NCBI GenBank assembly: GCA_025345505.1
Contig: JANVCC010000261.1
Coordinates: forward strand, 5,636,460 to 5,700,459
DNA: 64,000 nucleotides
Direction of reading: 5' to 3'
From: Todiramphus chloris collaris
Taxonomy: Eukaryota; Chordata; Aves; Coraciiformes; Alcedinidae
Position 1 is the first letter of the stretch, and each line of letters opens with the position of its first letter. Below are positions 1 through 14,337 of this stretch, piece after piece. Below the pieces are notes generated by a model. That model did not search any database. It was given only the letters and a program-made list of their open reading frames with translations, and had not been told where the DNA came from. The position numbers and the translations under genes were made by a program.

Positions 1-3000
1 ACAAGGTAATGGGTACAAGGAGTGCATTATAAGCAGGTTTTTGGAGTGTATGACAATGTTCTATATTAATAAGCATTGTGGGAATGTAAACATCACTTAC
101 ACCAATCCAGATATAATGATATTTGAGGCAGATAAATTGGAGTGTTACAGCTCAGCAGCAAAAGGCATAATGCTGTAAAACGTCCTTAAACAAAACACTA
201 TATATGCTGGCTAAATTCTTAGATGGATATTTGCCACTGAGCAAGGGGCCAGCTCACAACCTATACATCATTTACGTGGCATGCTGCATGGTGGTATATG
301 TTAGTTATTATGCAATAGAATCCTAGAGGAAAAATACAAAGATGTGTTTTTAATCTCCCACCTGACAGAGATTACTGCTGTTTTGCAGCTGATCAGTACT
401 CACTAAGCAGATCAACCACATATACTGCAGCTGCACCCAGTCCCAGCTCCATTCAGCCTGTAATTAAATGTGTCCCTGCAATTTTGAAGAAAAATCCTTC
501 ATTTTCCGTTTTCCAAATCAGGAGTAGTCTAAAGTTACTAAGAAGTATACAATGCTCTTCCTCCTTCAGAAGATGAGTTCTGTAAACATTTACACAGAGG
601 ACTAATTTTACACATCCATGAGGTGATCGTGAGAAATATTTCTCATGCTTACAGACCAAAAAGAGGCTAAGATGCCTGAACTGGACTCAAGTCAAAATGC
701 CTTAGTCCAAAACCACAAACCCTAAAGCTTTTCCCCAAGAGTTTCCTTGCCTGGAAATGTGTAAAGTCCCATGGATGCTGCCTGTTGTGCTACTCCTTCC
801 ATTGCCACCACACTGCTGCTGTGCTTACCTTCTGTGAGCAGCCAGGTAAAGGTGAGCACCTAGAGGTAACGAGAAGAGTATGATGAGACTCCTGGTTACA
901 TTTAGTGATGTGCTGAAAGAATACAGTCTACTTGTGATCAGAGCATTTAGCAAGGTGACAAATACTCCATCTTTACTGCTGAAAAATAGGATAATACTGT
1001 CTGATTTACTTTAATGTTGTAGTTATACTTTTTTAAAGAGTGACTAAGCTAGCTAGAGTATATCTTTTTTTTCTTTCATAAGGTCAAGTTTCACTTAAAA
1101 TTACTCTTGGTTTACTCTTGTGGCTATCCATATGTTATTAAAGCATTTTTTTCTTTTGGCATTTCCTCTGTGGGGAAGAGACTGGAACGAGAGTTTCAAG
1201 TTCCAGAATAAATGAAGGGTGGTTATTCTGGTCTGAACAAGAAAAACTGTGGTCACTGGAGTCAGGATTGCAAACCAGATTTGGTTTTAAAAAAAATCAT
1301 ATGTGAAGTCCCACGAGGCACAGGAGAAGGATAATGTTCAAACTGAGATGCTGCACTGCTGCAGAAATTGTACACTTAGATCCTGGCCCCGCTCGTTCTT
1401 TGAATCTCTTTTTCTCTAGCACGGTTCTGTCTCTAACTAGAGATATTAATATTTCATTCCTTCCTCCATTTGTCTTCCTTGCTTATTCAAATTGAAAGCT
1501 TGTCAGAACAGGAACTGAAATTCTCTTGGTATGTATACATCATGAAATAAAGTGGAAACCTGATCGTGGTTTGGTCTCTCAGGCTACCATATGAAAGAAT
1601 GTATATATATTTCTGTATATATTAAGGTAAACGACGGTTGTATGATATTTGAAAAATGCAATTTTCCCAGTGTAAAATTATTACCTTACCTTTTTATGTA
1701 TCTGTATATATCTAGGGAAAGACGAATGTTGAAATGTGGCATGCGAATAGTCCACTCTGTCAGACTGAGTGGGAGAAAACTGTCAGCTGGCCAATGACAG
1801 CAGCTTTCTGGATATTTTGCACAACTGGAACATCACAAAGAGATGAATCAGCAATAATTTTACCAGACTGCAAAACTGACTGATTCTGGCAGTTCTATAC
1901 AAAGGAGATTTCAGCACAGATGCAAACATAAGAATAAATTGTTGTACTGGTGACTATATATCATTTCTAAGGAGAATTCTCTTCTCTATTTTAAGATATG
2001 AAATATTAATTGTATGGCTGGATTTTTTCTTTTATAATAATTCAATTTTCTGAGGAGTTCAAGGCACTGAGACTGGTGAGGTAAATTGTCATACTCTGTT
2101 CAGTTTCAAAGGGCCCTTTAAACTCAGGTCTTCTCAGCTGTCACAATTTTGTGACTGAAAACCACTGAACCAAACATTGTTAAATATAGTCAAAAGGTTT
2201 AATTTCAGGTGAAGTTGGTCAGGTTGAACTTGAAGAAAATTGCTCTTCACTGATTAAAATTTAAGATACTGAAGAGAAATTCAGCCATAGATTTAGTCAT
2301 ACTTTCATTACCAGAAACCAAGGAGCCAACGTGATTTGCTTTATCTATATAACCCTTATATGTCTGCTTTCCAATATTAAGACCACACAAGCTGATTTTA
2401 AGTCTACAGGTAAAGAATACATTATTTTTATGTGATTCCAGGGAGAGATCCATAACACCGTTCATGCCGTTTGCTTTGTACCTTAATAAATATATGCATT
2501 TTTACTATGGAAAGAGGTAGGGTTTTATCATCAGCAGTGAGAGGGAAAAGGTAAGAGGACACTTGCCAGATTAAGGGTTTTTTTTTGCGATCAAAAAGGG
2601 AGGCAAAATAAAATGAAATATAAAGTGTGATGTATTGACTCTTTCATCTGTCATTGTTCTTTTTTTTTTTTTTTTTCCCCAGATTGTTATTCTTTTCAAA
2701 TTCAAATTCTCAGTTTCCTTTGAACATTGGCAGTAGTGTTCTATCTTCTGCAGTTGGGGATTCCAGCTTTCAGAATATTATTCCATCTGGAATTTAGAGG
2801 TTTTGACCTTTTTTTTGTAAGGGCCAGATTTCAATAGCTTTCCAGAGTTCAGCCATCCACACAGTATATTTCTTCCCTGTTTTAACAGGCTCATGTGTGC
2901 CATAATTGATTGATTAAAAATGTAAAAAGGTTGAGATGCAGAACAGTTTGCATTTATCACCTATGATATTTATACTTCAAATAGTTCCCTGACATTTTAT

Positions 3001-6000
3001 TTAGAATCTGATATGTTCTTCTTCCAAATAAATCATTCAGATAATGGGTTACATTTTTTGTAACGCAGGAATGAAAGTCAATACTATTCTTAGTGCTGTT
3101 GACATGCCTTCTAGTAATTCATGGAATAATTATGACCATATTTGGGATATGTCTATTCCCTACGTTTCTGATTTGTCCTCCTGCAATACATCTTGACAGT
3201 GTTGTTGTAATGCACGTAGATTGTACAGACTGAATATATTTAAAGACTGACAATTCATTCCAGACAACTACATTAAACATATAACACAGCTGCTTGTAGC
3301 TCACTTTCTCCAGGAGACCTTTACAGTAGACATTTGCTTAGTAATGAAGGAATTCTGCAATTCTACCCTTTACTCTTAGTCTGTGAGACCACAAATGATA
3401 ATTTGTACTGAATGATTATCTAAATCTGTTTAAGCCTCTAAAGAATTCAGATGATACCCTCATGAAGTGCTTTATTTCAGGAAGTGGGTGGCAGGCAGCA
3501 TTATACATACATGAAAGTAATGCTTTAATAGCTTAGCCAAACTTTACACAAACATCTAGTCTTACTTACCAGAATTTTCTCAGATTTTAATTTCCTCAGT
3601 AACAGCACTACACAAAGGCATAAACTTAATTCCTCTTAGTGTTTTTAATAATTCTTCTTGTGATTGTATTTTGGAAGTGTTTCAATCTTTAAAAAGTGTC
3701 ATTCATGTTGAAAGAGAGAAAATACTTTGAAGAGCAACAGAGAGAAATTCCAACTGATGTTGATGCAAATTTAAAAATGGGGAATTAGACTCAAAGGAAG
3801 AAAACCGGTGGGAATTTTGCTATTGAATTCATCAGCTCAGGAATTTTTCCAGCCCCCACTGTATAACCTGGGAAAGCTGATTTTACACATCTTGTTGAAA
3901 TTCATGCTTCTGTAGTACATAGCTCATGGCTAGCATTCCCTTAGAATTTTCAAGGGCAGCAATAGTAACAAGTAAAAAGCACAACTACGGCTAGATAACA
4001 GATGTAACGTTTTATAAACCTACACACACGTTGTGATTCATGATCATCTAAAAGCAGAGTTCCATCAAAAGTGACATGGCTATTCACTTCGTGAAAACAG
4101 CTCATTCTGAAGATTTCATTAGAAAATAACAGATTTGTAATGTTCTCTGAACTGAGTAACTGAAAACATAATTAAAATATCACTACTGGGTTTATTGAGA
4201 GTAATAAACTTAATTAACAGCCTCCCTTTTGTTTAAATTGACAGTTTAGGAGACCATTGATAATTTATTTAAACTAATTCCTCATGAAAATTAAGTATTA
4301 ATTATGAAAATACTATTTCATAATGGTACCATAAAACTGCAGATCAGATGCTGATAAAGATTGGCATTTTTAATAGGTTTTTTTTTGCGCTACTCATTTT
4401 CTTTCATCATGAATGAACACTGGATTGCTTTCAGTGACTAACAACAACATATAAATAAAATTAGAACATTTTAAAACCTTGGCTATTGCTAAAATGTATC
4501 TCGTCTCAGTTACCTAGTTATACACAGAATTAAGAGAGTAACCAGTATCTGAATGCTGATCAAAAATTCAGCCCAGAGAAAACATATATAAAAGAATCAG
4601 GTCATAATTGCATACCATTTGGTAAGTTGGTCTGTCAGTAAATCCAGAGCAACAGAAGAGGGAATTTTGACTAATTTTATTGTAATTATTTAACATATTT
4701 TTTATGTGGTAGGAATTGTTTATATTACTTTATCTCTCTAGTCAGAACTTCTTCTAGAAAGGCATGGAAGAGACTTTCTGTTTTAGGAGGATGTTCATTA
4801 TTTAAATGGAGCAGAAATACAGGCAGTACAGAAATAGATCTGTGCTCCATGCATCTAATACATATATATGTAAAATTCCCGTACAAGTGAATGTTTCATA
4901 TTATTTCCATATATATATATAACAGCTCTAAAAATGACCAGGGATGGTGTTATTGTGGAAACAATAGCCTTTTTTAGAAACAAGCTACAGAACAAATATT
5001 ACTTAATAAAATGTTAGACCCACAAATGAACATGTGACAGGTAATGTGTTTCCTTCTGAACGCTCACATAACCAACAGAGCATTAGGTTCAGTGGATTTT
5101 GTTTTTGTAGACTGTGAAGTCATTACAGAAGAGCAATTCAGAGAAATGAAAAGATAAACTTGAAATGGAATATTTTGGAGTTTTGAAAATATCATTTTGG
5201 TGTCGAAGCAGAGGAAGTCTACATCATCAACAGGAAATTATTGACTTTATTAAAGGAAAATGTTTCAATTTCATCCATATTTTTAAATACCATGTTACTG
5301 GAAACACTGCATTTGTAGATTCTGATTTAGAATGACGTTCCACCACCACCTCCAATTTACATTTTATTTCACATAAAAATTTCAGATTCCAGCTGCATCT
5401 CCTTTTACATTGTATTTCAGATAATACCTTCACCAGCAAGCACCTCTTCCCAAGAGTCTGCTCTACTTCCTCCAGACTGCATCTTCAGGATGCCTATGGG
5501 ATCTCACTTGTGCCACTTGGTCTACCCTGACCAGACATGAATGATGCCAAAGAAGATAAGAGTGTGGAATCTTTCATGTATACAGGAGCTATAATATAAA
5601 AGTCTATCTCAACCAACATGGATTTCCCAATAACTCTTTATCTAAGGCTGAAAGAGATCAGTGGGAATAACGGAAGAGTCGCCTCTAAGAGCATTTTTCT
5701 GCTTCCACAGAGGAATAAATTCTACTCCCCTTCAAAGTCAGCCTTAACAAGAAATGACATTTGATTTTTGTGTCTTGAAGACACAAAAATGCTAATGACT
5801 GATAATCATGTGCCCAGTCAATCACCAGCTACGTGTAAACACCAAAAGCACAAGAAGATTCGCTGGAACATCAGCACAAGAAATGTTTCTGAGATGGAAC
5901 ATGTAAATCAGAGAGTCTCTGTCTGGTAAAAAACAAGATAATCCTCTCAGCTGTCATCATTGACTACATTCTGGTCTAATTAAGACTAATAAGACTAATT

Positions 6001-9000
6001 AAGTCTTCAACAAAGTATGTAAAAATCCAGATGAAAAACAGCGATTCTTAACAGAACTCAAATCCTACCTAGACCTCTACAATGGTTCTGGAAAAAATAT
6101 TCCACTCTCAAGGTCTAAGTAGCGTTAGCACTTCCTGAAAACTAATAATGTATATTAGTTCCATTTAACTCAGTCTGTAGCAGCTCTTATTTAGTCTATA
6201 TCTGCTGCAGTTTTTTTAAAGGAAAGGTCCTAGCAGGATCTTGCCATAGAACGTTTGAACCCAAAAAGGAATTGTGTCTGAAATGTGGCGATACTAAAAG
6301 TTAAAGCAGTGGTATATCCAAACTATGAAGTACAATTTTCTAAGTGCATTCCTAATTACTGTAAATAAAGGAAGTATTTCTTTAAAATGTAATACGCTCT
6401 TTCTTGACAAGTTCACATGGCTTCATTTTCACCTTTAAAATAAACATCTGTTCTTATTTCTGAATGTATTTAACAAGTTTAGCAGCTATTAAAGGATAGA
6501 AAGGTAATAGCTTGCACAGACCAATACGAATAAGGAATCCATTTTTTCCTTTCTCTTTCTTTTATTGCACATACTTCTAGGCAATTTAGATAGTGAGCAT
6601 TTATGAGCATAACTGGCAAAATAAATCAAAGAAAATTCTGCTGACATTTCTTCACAACGAAATGAAAACCTTTAGAATGGTTTCTCAAAATCTGTTACAT
6701 ATCTATTATTTAGCTTTGCACTCTCGCCAGATACTGCACCATGAAAATATACTGCAAATAGAAAAATGTAATTTTATTGTTCAGTAATATCCATAGCAAT
6801 AATGATGTGAAATAAGAATGCCACTTCCTCCAACTAAAACAAAGGTTATCAGATGACATGTATTTTACACTTATATGAAACGTTCACTAGATCAAAAATT
6901 CATTACATTCATTGGAGAGATTTCTGAAATTCAGAAAAAAATCTCTTTCATTATTGGATTCTTTCAAACTTTTCCTATGAGGGCTGTTTTAATAGGAGTT
7001 CAGACTTTAAAGTATAATTAAGGGCACGAGAGCATCACTGCTGTGAGTACTCTGGCTATTGTCAGTACGCATGATTTAAGTCTTTGCGTTATCTAGGAAA
7101 CATACTGATAGAAAACATTCTTTTCCTCACAAGTCAGTGAAGTGTAAGATGTTTAATCAGCTTTCTTCTTGAAAGCCAATCAAAATGATGCAATTTCAAG
7201 ACCTTAGATCTCCTGTGACACGTTTTGAATGACAGTTCAGACAGGGAGATGTGTATTTGAGTCTATCAGTTGCAGTTTGAAAAAAAATGAAGAATGTTAT
7301 GAAAACTATTTTTCCCTATCTTTAAGTATTTTGCCGAAGTTTCATTTAAGCTATATAATAAATAATTAAAAACATTATCGCTTGCCATATGTGAGTGATA
7401 AGATGAAATTATTGGCAAGACTTCAGCATTTAGATCACTTCCAAGTTATTAAATGTTTTGTTGCCAGGAATACACTTTGGAAGGTATTTACACTGGTTTT
7501 TTTTTTCTCATTGTTATGTTTATGTAAATTCTATTTAAGAAACAAAAAAAAAAAAAAAAGAAAAGAAAAAGCATTTCAAGTTTACAACACTGCTTTCTGA
7601 TGCTGTTATTGGTATATTGTGTATAAATACAGTGTAATCAAAGATACACTCAGGAGCCTGGTTCAGCATCATCGCATAGGAGGGCTTAGGTAAGGAAGGA
7701 ATCTTAGGGAAAAAACCTGAACAGAATACGTATGTTTTTCTGCATTACTGGTAATAAAGTCTTCTAGGTTAGAATCTTGTTTAAAGAAGATGTGTTCTTT
7801 GTATGTGTGAACGTGTGTATATATTAATTTACGCTTCAGTCTCAACTAAAGCCTGTGGAAGGTTTGTCTCTGGGGAGCTTTGTATGCATTTTTGGATGAA
7901 GATTCACAATACTACATTGTTACAATGTAAGAATTTAAAACAAAAAAAAAAAGGAAATAATTACACTGAATCAATGGAATAGCAACTGGTAGTGTTTTGC
8001 TAATGGGTAATTTCTAATTAGGAGCACTGACAATCATGTATTAATGTACATATTTCTGGATCATAAAGAGAGAGAGATCCATATTTTAATATTTCTTATA
8101 CACAGATGTATTTCTTGGGGAAAAACAAAAACAAAGAACCAAGTCCTCAGCTGGTTTAAATCAATGTTTGTTTTTGCTTATTTTCCTAAAATTGATTTTT
8201 ATGTCATTTTTAAGTCTTATGTTCAGAATTTTCCAATCCATAACTTACCTTTAAATGAACAGAAAGTCAACCATAGTTTTACAGGCAGTATTACGTCCTT
8301 CCACACAGTGATGCATTTCCATATCTATTATTAATGCTTTGGTTGCTACTGTCTATTTTAAATTACTCTGTGTATATTATGCCTGTAGCATGTGTTTGTG
8401 TGCATTACTTTCACATGCCTCATCTTGTTTTCTTGCTCTGATCTGAGCGGGGAACTTTTCTATTTAAATTCACACTGGCAGCTTCTGTGTTCTTAACAAC
8501 TCTGTCACAAGAATTTGCATCTCCCACCTCATAATGGTCGGAAGACAATGCCTGTCTCCCTGTACCATGAATTTTGATACCAGGTATGATTTTTACCAGT
8601 TGTCAATACAAAATAACTTGATTCAGTTGAGAAACTCTGTTCCTTTAGTGACAATTTCTTTTAGACTTACAGGAATCAACAAAAATTGGTTAGATAGAAA
8701 GATGTATATGAGTATCATGAAGAATTCCTGTTACAATTACAGAATGCACCAGAGGTGGGATTTAGACATAGACAAGCTAACCCTGTAAAAAGAGTTTCTA
8801 CTGCACACAGAACCTGCACATGAAATGTTATGTAAGAGGCCACGGTAACTGTCATGTGTGAGGGTATTAGTTTAGGTAGCCAAGACACCATTGCTAAGCA
8901 TATTATTTGGCTTTCCAGCACTGTCATAGCTGCAGTCTGTTCTAAAGAGAGGTGCATGAATAATTGAGTATTTGCCTTCTCAGCCAAACTGGAAAATATA

Positions 9001-9331
9001 TGTGGGGGGAATGAGTCATGAAGAACCAAATTTGTGGCTTTTCACACTAGGAAAAAAAAAAAAAATAAAGATTTATGCTAAATTAAACATACTGTTTGTT
9101 CTGTAACATAATTTTTATTTTCAAGCACTTGGAAGAAAAGCACACAGACATTCATGTGCACCAAACTGCTTCTGTTCAGTAACCCAGGAAAGAAGCAGCC
9201 AACCCAGGTCCAAGAAACCCCTATCTAGTGTATCTTTCTACCTTGAGGAGCAGTAACTCACGTTTGCAATTCCATGAGGGATTAAAACTATGCCTAACAA
9301 TATCTAACTCAAACACTTCGGCATTCCACAC
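1..9331. other. Intergenic AT-rich sequence, no gene recognised
   Basis: No open frame here looks like a conserved protein or a chain of spliced exons. The short frames are AT-rich, contain no recognisable domain and are no longer than chance would give. Simple tracts are present, such as poly-T near 2660-2676 and A-runs near 7543-7558. In mammals RTN1 lies upstream of CCDC175 on the same strand, so an RTN1 3' end might lie to the left, but no reticulon-domain exon is visible here. Confidence 0.6.
5764..5790. repeat. Near-perfect 27-bp palindrome
   Basis: Two 13-bp arms (5764-5776 and 5778-5790) are exact reverse complements around one central G. The arms read ATTTTTGTGTCTT and its complement. 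On either strand it could form a tight hairpin. No T-run or gene end nearby assigns it a role. Confidence 0.75.
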
Positions 9332-9420
9332 AGAATCACAGAACAGTTGAGTTTGGAAGGGACCTCTGGAAGTCATCTGGTCCAAACTCCCTGCTTCAGC
9401 AGGGCTCTATAGAGCAGTTT
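9332..9420 (-). mobile_element. CR1 LINE 3'-end fragment
   Basis: The plus strand shows the reverse complement of the CR1 3' tail: AGAATCACAGAA, then a TTGGAAGGGACCTCTGG block, then the CATCTGGTCCAA block and an AGCAGGGCT segment. The element therefore points to the minus strand. Only about 90 bp remain, as is usual for 5'-truncated CR1 copies. The outer boundary near 9420 is approximate. Confidence 0.9.
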
Positions 9421-12316
9421 TGAGACCATAATAAGAAATGTGAGACTTACAACACCCTGGAAAATCCTCTCCCTCCAGTTTTCATATTTCCTCTCCTCCA
9501 TTCCTAGAGTAATGATCTGAACTGGCTTGTTTTGATTGCATTAGACTAGTCTTTTTCAGTTATTAATGTAATTTGAACAATTACAGCACAACACTATAGA
9601 ACTGACAAACACAAATAGTCTGTAAGATCCAACTAAAAAAATCCTTCAGTAAATCTCTATTTTTGTGTCCTTCCACGAACTTTTATGGACCACTCTTGCT
9701 GTTACGTCCTCTTTTCAGTGATACAGCTGCTTTGGGATGTTATTCACGCTTTTCCCGGAAGGATAACTGCAAAAAAACTGCGGGTGGGGCAGCAGCAGTG
9801 TATCCTGCAGTACACTTAAATTTTCTCCCACCCTACATATTACACAACGAGCTATAAGTGTGATACAGGAAGAACTTAAAACTTCCCTCTGTCACACTGG
9901 GAGTTTCTCAAAGTAGCAGAATGGGCAACTCATTATGCAAAATTTAATTAATTTTGCACTGCTTGATTTATAGAAAGCAGACATTATGAAGTGGACCTGG
10001 GACACAGATTCTATTTTCCTACATAAGACAATAGTGTATTATTAACAATTTGCATAAAGGCTGAAAATGTAAAACCTCTTTACAAGGCAACCTCAGGGTC
10101 TGGTTTTGTTCTGAAAATGTACTTAATGAAAATGATGCTAAGCAAGTAAGTTTTCTTCTTGAGTCTGATGGAACATTTGTAATGCACGTAACGAGCACAA
10201 CTGTAGGGGGGAGGATGTGTCAGCTTTGTGTGTGGCTGTTAGCATTGCAGAGTGAGTAGGACTATCTCGCTGCTTACTCATTGCCAAAAGCTGTATTAAG
10301 CTACATATAGTCATTTACACTCTGCACACATGTAATTAAAGACACAACTTGGACATAGTCATACAATGTGAAAAGGAAGGAGAAAAGAAGGGAATAAAGG
10401 CTATTTTGTGACCAACATTTTGGTTCAAGGTAGTTTCAGACACTTAAGACAAATCAGACTGGGCAACTCCATTCCATGTCTTGAGATGTGGCCTGGAGAG
10501 GTAGCAGAGGAGAAGGGAGGTCATTCAGTGTAAGCTTGGGTGCTGATGTTTTGAGTTGTAGATCATTTTAGGCACCTCATTCTAAATGAAGGCATTGGGT
10601 GAAGTTCTTAGTTACCAGTTAGGTGTAGAAATGCTCCTATGAATGCTGGCCTTGTGCCTCTTCTGATGTGGCTTAACATCTCTCCACTATTTGTTCTTTC
10701 ATCTTCTCCATTAGCAGAGAAGACATAATGCTGTGTTTGCTTTTGCAATTTTTTTGTCATTCATATACAAATTTCCCACTCAGGCTGCAGAAGGGAAAAT
10801 TAAGGAAGTAGACCCCGAATTTCAGTATCGCACTTCAGCATTCAGTGTGCAGAGCTTGGCTTCTTACAGCCTTTGTACACCTGGTACAATGTGTGTAGGC
10901 TGGAAGAAACCGCACAACTGGTCCCACATTTTCAAATTTCCCTATTCTGCAACACATACCACACAGACCATCTGCTTCTCCTTTATGGATTGATCTAGCG
11001 TATGTTTTCCTAACTATAACAGACAAAAAAAGAAAATTAGCAGTTTTGGACAGTGGAAGAAGCCTACAGAAGCAGAAAATCATCCACATTTTCAAGTTTG
11101 TGCCTTTTTGCAATATTGTCTATTGTGTGATTTTACATCCTCTGGATTACAAGATGTATCTGAAAAGAATTCACAAAACAGTGGCATGGAGTACATCTTC
11201 AGGATTTGCTTGTTCTGTTAAGCTCGGTTATTATTTCATGAGGGTGAAAGGTTAAAAGAGAGGTGTAAAGTGGTGCTCACTGGAAATACGTGGTATGACA
11301 CTAACTAGCAGCTGCTGATCTCCACGTTGTTCTGCCCATTTTATATATGCCTATAATTCCATACCTGTAGAACTTTAAAATGTTTCATAATATACCTGAG
11401 TAAAACATGATGTACTTAGTCCTGCTTCTTTGGAGCAACTTTTAAATCCCAACTTTCAAAGTGTTTAAGAATAATCTTTATGCTCTTCTAAGGAAAAAAA
11501 AAAAAGGGACCAGGCAATGGTTTCTATGAAATTAATAAATATATTAATCTACTCTTGGAGCTTTATTCCCATTTATGAATAAATTATGCAGTTGACTACA
11601 AAGACACTCAACTTTTGAGTAAATCTAGTTTTTACTAACACCATCTAGATTTTTCAAATGTGATAGCTGGCAGCTATCTAAATGATTTTTTTTCTTAATT
11701 TGTTTAAGAAATCTACAACTATGGATGACCACAGTATTCTTAAAACACCACTCAAAAGATCTGACAACGTGTTCTTTGTTTCACAACAGTTACCAAGATC
11801 AATAACTACCCCACAAGATCAAACACAGTAACGTGAAACTTGTCATACATTTGTGACTCAAGAGAGCAGCTTTTATTGCTTCAAGAATGGTTTCCTTTTT
11901 CCTTGGAAAAGCCTAGAAGGCAGCAGAAACCGTGTATTGCCAAATAAGTAGTGATAAATCAAAGTACGAGAAACAAGTGCAACAGCTCTGGGGTCTGAAG
12001 CCCTGGATTTGGTCTGAAAAAGTAACAATGCAGTATTTATCACCTTTACCCATCTCCTTTCTTCAGTCTTGGCAAGGATAATTATCTCAAGATTAAAACT
12101 GTGATTTCAAAGCCTATAAAATACCTAGGAACATGGTATTTCTTCACCTGATAACTTCTTCCCCACAGCTTTCTTGAGTACTAAAGGGTGTTTTTTCTAT
12201 TCTCTGTAGGAGGGTATTTATTTTGAGATATTTATCTCAATGCAACATCATTAGAGATAAGGATAGTTTTGAATTCCACAGAGTGACCAAGCTGTTATTT
12301 ACCCTGCATGAATTGC
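9421..12316. other. Intergenic sequence, no gene recognised
   Basis: The open frames in this stretch (for example around 10733-11255 on both strands) have no recognisable domain, no flanking splice pattern and no coiled-coil character. I see only A/T-rich unique-looking DNA with small homopolymer runs such as the A-run near 11494-11506. Confidence 0.6.
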
Positions 12317-12403
12317 AGAATCATAGAATGGTTGAGGTTGGAAGGGACCTGTGGAGATCATCTGGTCCAACCTGCTCAGCCTAGAGCCATTTGCCAAGGA
12401 CTG
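12317..12403 (-). mobile_element. CR1 LINE 3'-end fragment
   Basis: AGAATCATAGAATGG is followed by TTGAGGTTGGAAGGGACCT, GATCATCTGGTCCAA and a degraded CCTAGAGC...TTGCCAAGGACTG segment. This is the reverse complement of the CR1 3' end, so the element points to the minus strand. It is closer to the common CR1 3' consensus than the copy near 9.3 kb, but also only about 90 bp long. Confidence 0.93.
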
Positions 12404-13209
12404 TTAAAAACATATAGGTTGAAGCTGAATATACTGAAACGCATGTCATGACTACACAAAGAAGTTATGAGAAGGACACAGAATGCAGAGGAAAGTGATT
12501 TTTGGATTGTCTCCTCAATTTCTTTTACATTTTTTTCCTGATATGCTGCAAGGTGTCAAAAGAAAAAACAAAAGGCAATCTATCTAGGAATAATATGAGT
12601 GAGGCAGCCTTTGCCTATTTCTCTAACAACTTTAACATACCTTTAAAATACGGGAGAAGTATAGAAGGCTGAGCATATACTTCTCACGGGGGAAACCTAG
12701 ATTTAATGAAGTCCCATTTGAGCCTCTACGAGTCTTAGTCTATACTTAAATTGGAATGAAATGGCTTTTTGCAACATTATACCATCATGAAAGAATTTCC
12801 AGGAGTGGATTTTAATAATCATGACTGGCAGTAACCATGGGGATTGGTCTGTACCAGGCTAGTTAGTAGCTAATAATTTACGCAGGAAAGAATTAAACAG
12901 GCAAGGATTTGCTTTATTCTTCACGACAATAGTTCCCAAATTCTGGACCATGGAATGCTGTCAAGTATTACAAATTTTCATTGAACAATCAGCAGCAAAG
13001 GTTTAACTACAAACATGTAAAAGAAATATATTTCACAGCATTGGCCATGCAAGTGCTGCAAGTTGGAACACACAGATCTGGCAGATGTGGGGCACAGACT
13101 GGGTCCCAAGTTTCCCTGAATAGAAGCACAGCTTTACATATTGAATTCCCTGCATGGAAAAAAGACAGAGAGAATGTGTGGGCAGCCTTACACCCCCATG
13201 GCTTCTTTA
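12404..13209. other. Intergenic sequence, no gene recognised
   Basis: No coding signal or repeat family was recognised. The plus-strand open frame starting near 12981 runs into the CR1 element and is antisense to it. Confidence 0.6.
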
Positions 13210-14185
13210 GAATCAGAGAATCATGGAATAGTCTAGGTTGGAGAAGACCTATAAGATCATGCAGTCTAACCGTTCACCCAGCATTGCCAAGTCCACCACT
13301 AAACCATGTCCCCAAGTGCCACATCTGCACATCTTTAAATGCTTCCAAAGATGGTCACTCAACCCTGGGCAGCCTGTTCCAGGGCTTGGCACACACTGTG
13401 GTGAAGAAATTTTTCCTAGTATCTAATCTAAACATCCCCTGCTACAACTTGAGGCCGTTTCCTCTTGTCTTATTGCTTGTTCCTTGGGAAGAGAGACTGA
13501 CACCCACCTCGCTACAACCTCCTTTCAGGGACTTGTAGAGAGGGAGAAGGTCTTCCCTCAGCCATCTTTTCTTCAGACTAAACAGCCCCGGTCCCTTCCT
13601 TTTAAGACTTGTTCTCCGGACCCTTCCCTAGCTTTGTTGCCCTTCTCTGGACATGCTCTAGCGCCCCAATGTCCTCCTTACAGTGAGGGGCCCAAAACTG
13701 AACACAGTGAGGTGAGGCCTCACCAGTGCCGAGTACAGGGGGACAATCACCCCCCTAATCCTGCTGGCCACGCTGTTTTTAATACAAGCCAGGATGGTGC
13801 TGGCCTTCCTGGCAACCTGAGCACAGCGCTGGCTCATGTTCAGCCAGCAGTTGGCCAACAGCCCTGTCGGTGGGACCTGTTGTGAAACAAGCGCAGGACC
13901 CAGCCCTTGGCCTCGCTCAAGCCATGGATCCAGCCTGTCCAGACCCCTCTGCAGAGCCTCCTGCCCTCTGGCACATCTACGCTCCCACCCAACTTGGTGT
14001 CATCTGCAAACTTTCCGAGGGTGTCCTCGATCCCCTCATCGAGATCACTGATAAAAGGTATCAAAGAGAACCGACCTCAGTACCGAGCGCTGGGGAACAC
14101 CACTCCTGACTGGCCGCCAACTGGGTTGAACTCTACTCCCCGGGCCCGGCCACCCAGCCAGCGTTCGGCCAGGCACACGTGAGAG
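13210..14185 (-). mobile_element. Longer CR1 LINE copy with the end of its reverse transcriptase
   Basis: About 1 kb of CR1 on the minus strand. Its 3' end is at 13210 (AGAATCAGAGAATCATGG). The CR1 3' region is recognisable throughout, including GCAGCCTGTTCCAGGGCTTG and the segment around CTTGTCTTATTGCTTGTTCC. On the minus strand near 14064-13960 the frame reads [20 protein letters not shown], which contains the (F/Y)ADD catalytic motif of CR1 reverse transcriptase. Just upstream, near 14100-14060, GVPQRSVL...VLF matches the preceding conserved RT block in an adjacent frame. The copy is 5'-truncated, frameshifted and degraded, so it is a dead element. The edge near 14185 merges into the CpG island and is approximate. 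Confidence 0.93.
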
Positions 14186-14337
14186 CCAGGCTCTCCGGGA
14201 GAACGCTCCGTCGGGAGATAACAGGGGTGCGATGGGGGCCGGCCCCCCGCCCCGCGCCCCGGCGGTGGGGTCTCTCCTCTCCCGCCCCGTGGGGTCTCTC
14301 CCGCCCCGCGCCCCGGCCCTGGCCGCGCGCTGCCGCC

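Noticed and set aside
1-9331. RTN1 last exons expected upstream by mammalian gene order
   Set aside because: No reticulon-domain sequence is visible on either strand; only the neighbourhood argument supports it.
12981-13885. Plus-strand open frames of 185 and 133 residues
   Set aside because: Both are antisense readings of the CR1 element (from 13210 onward) with no domain of their own.
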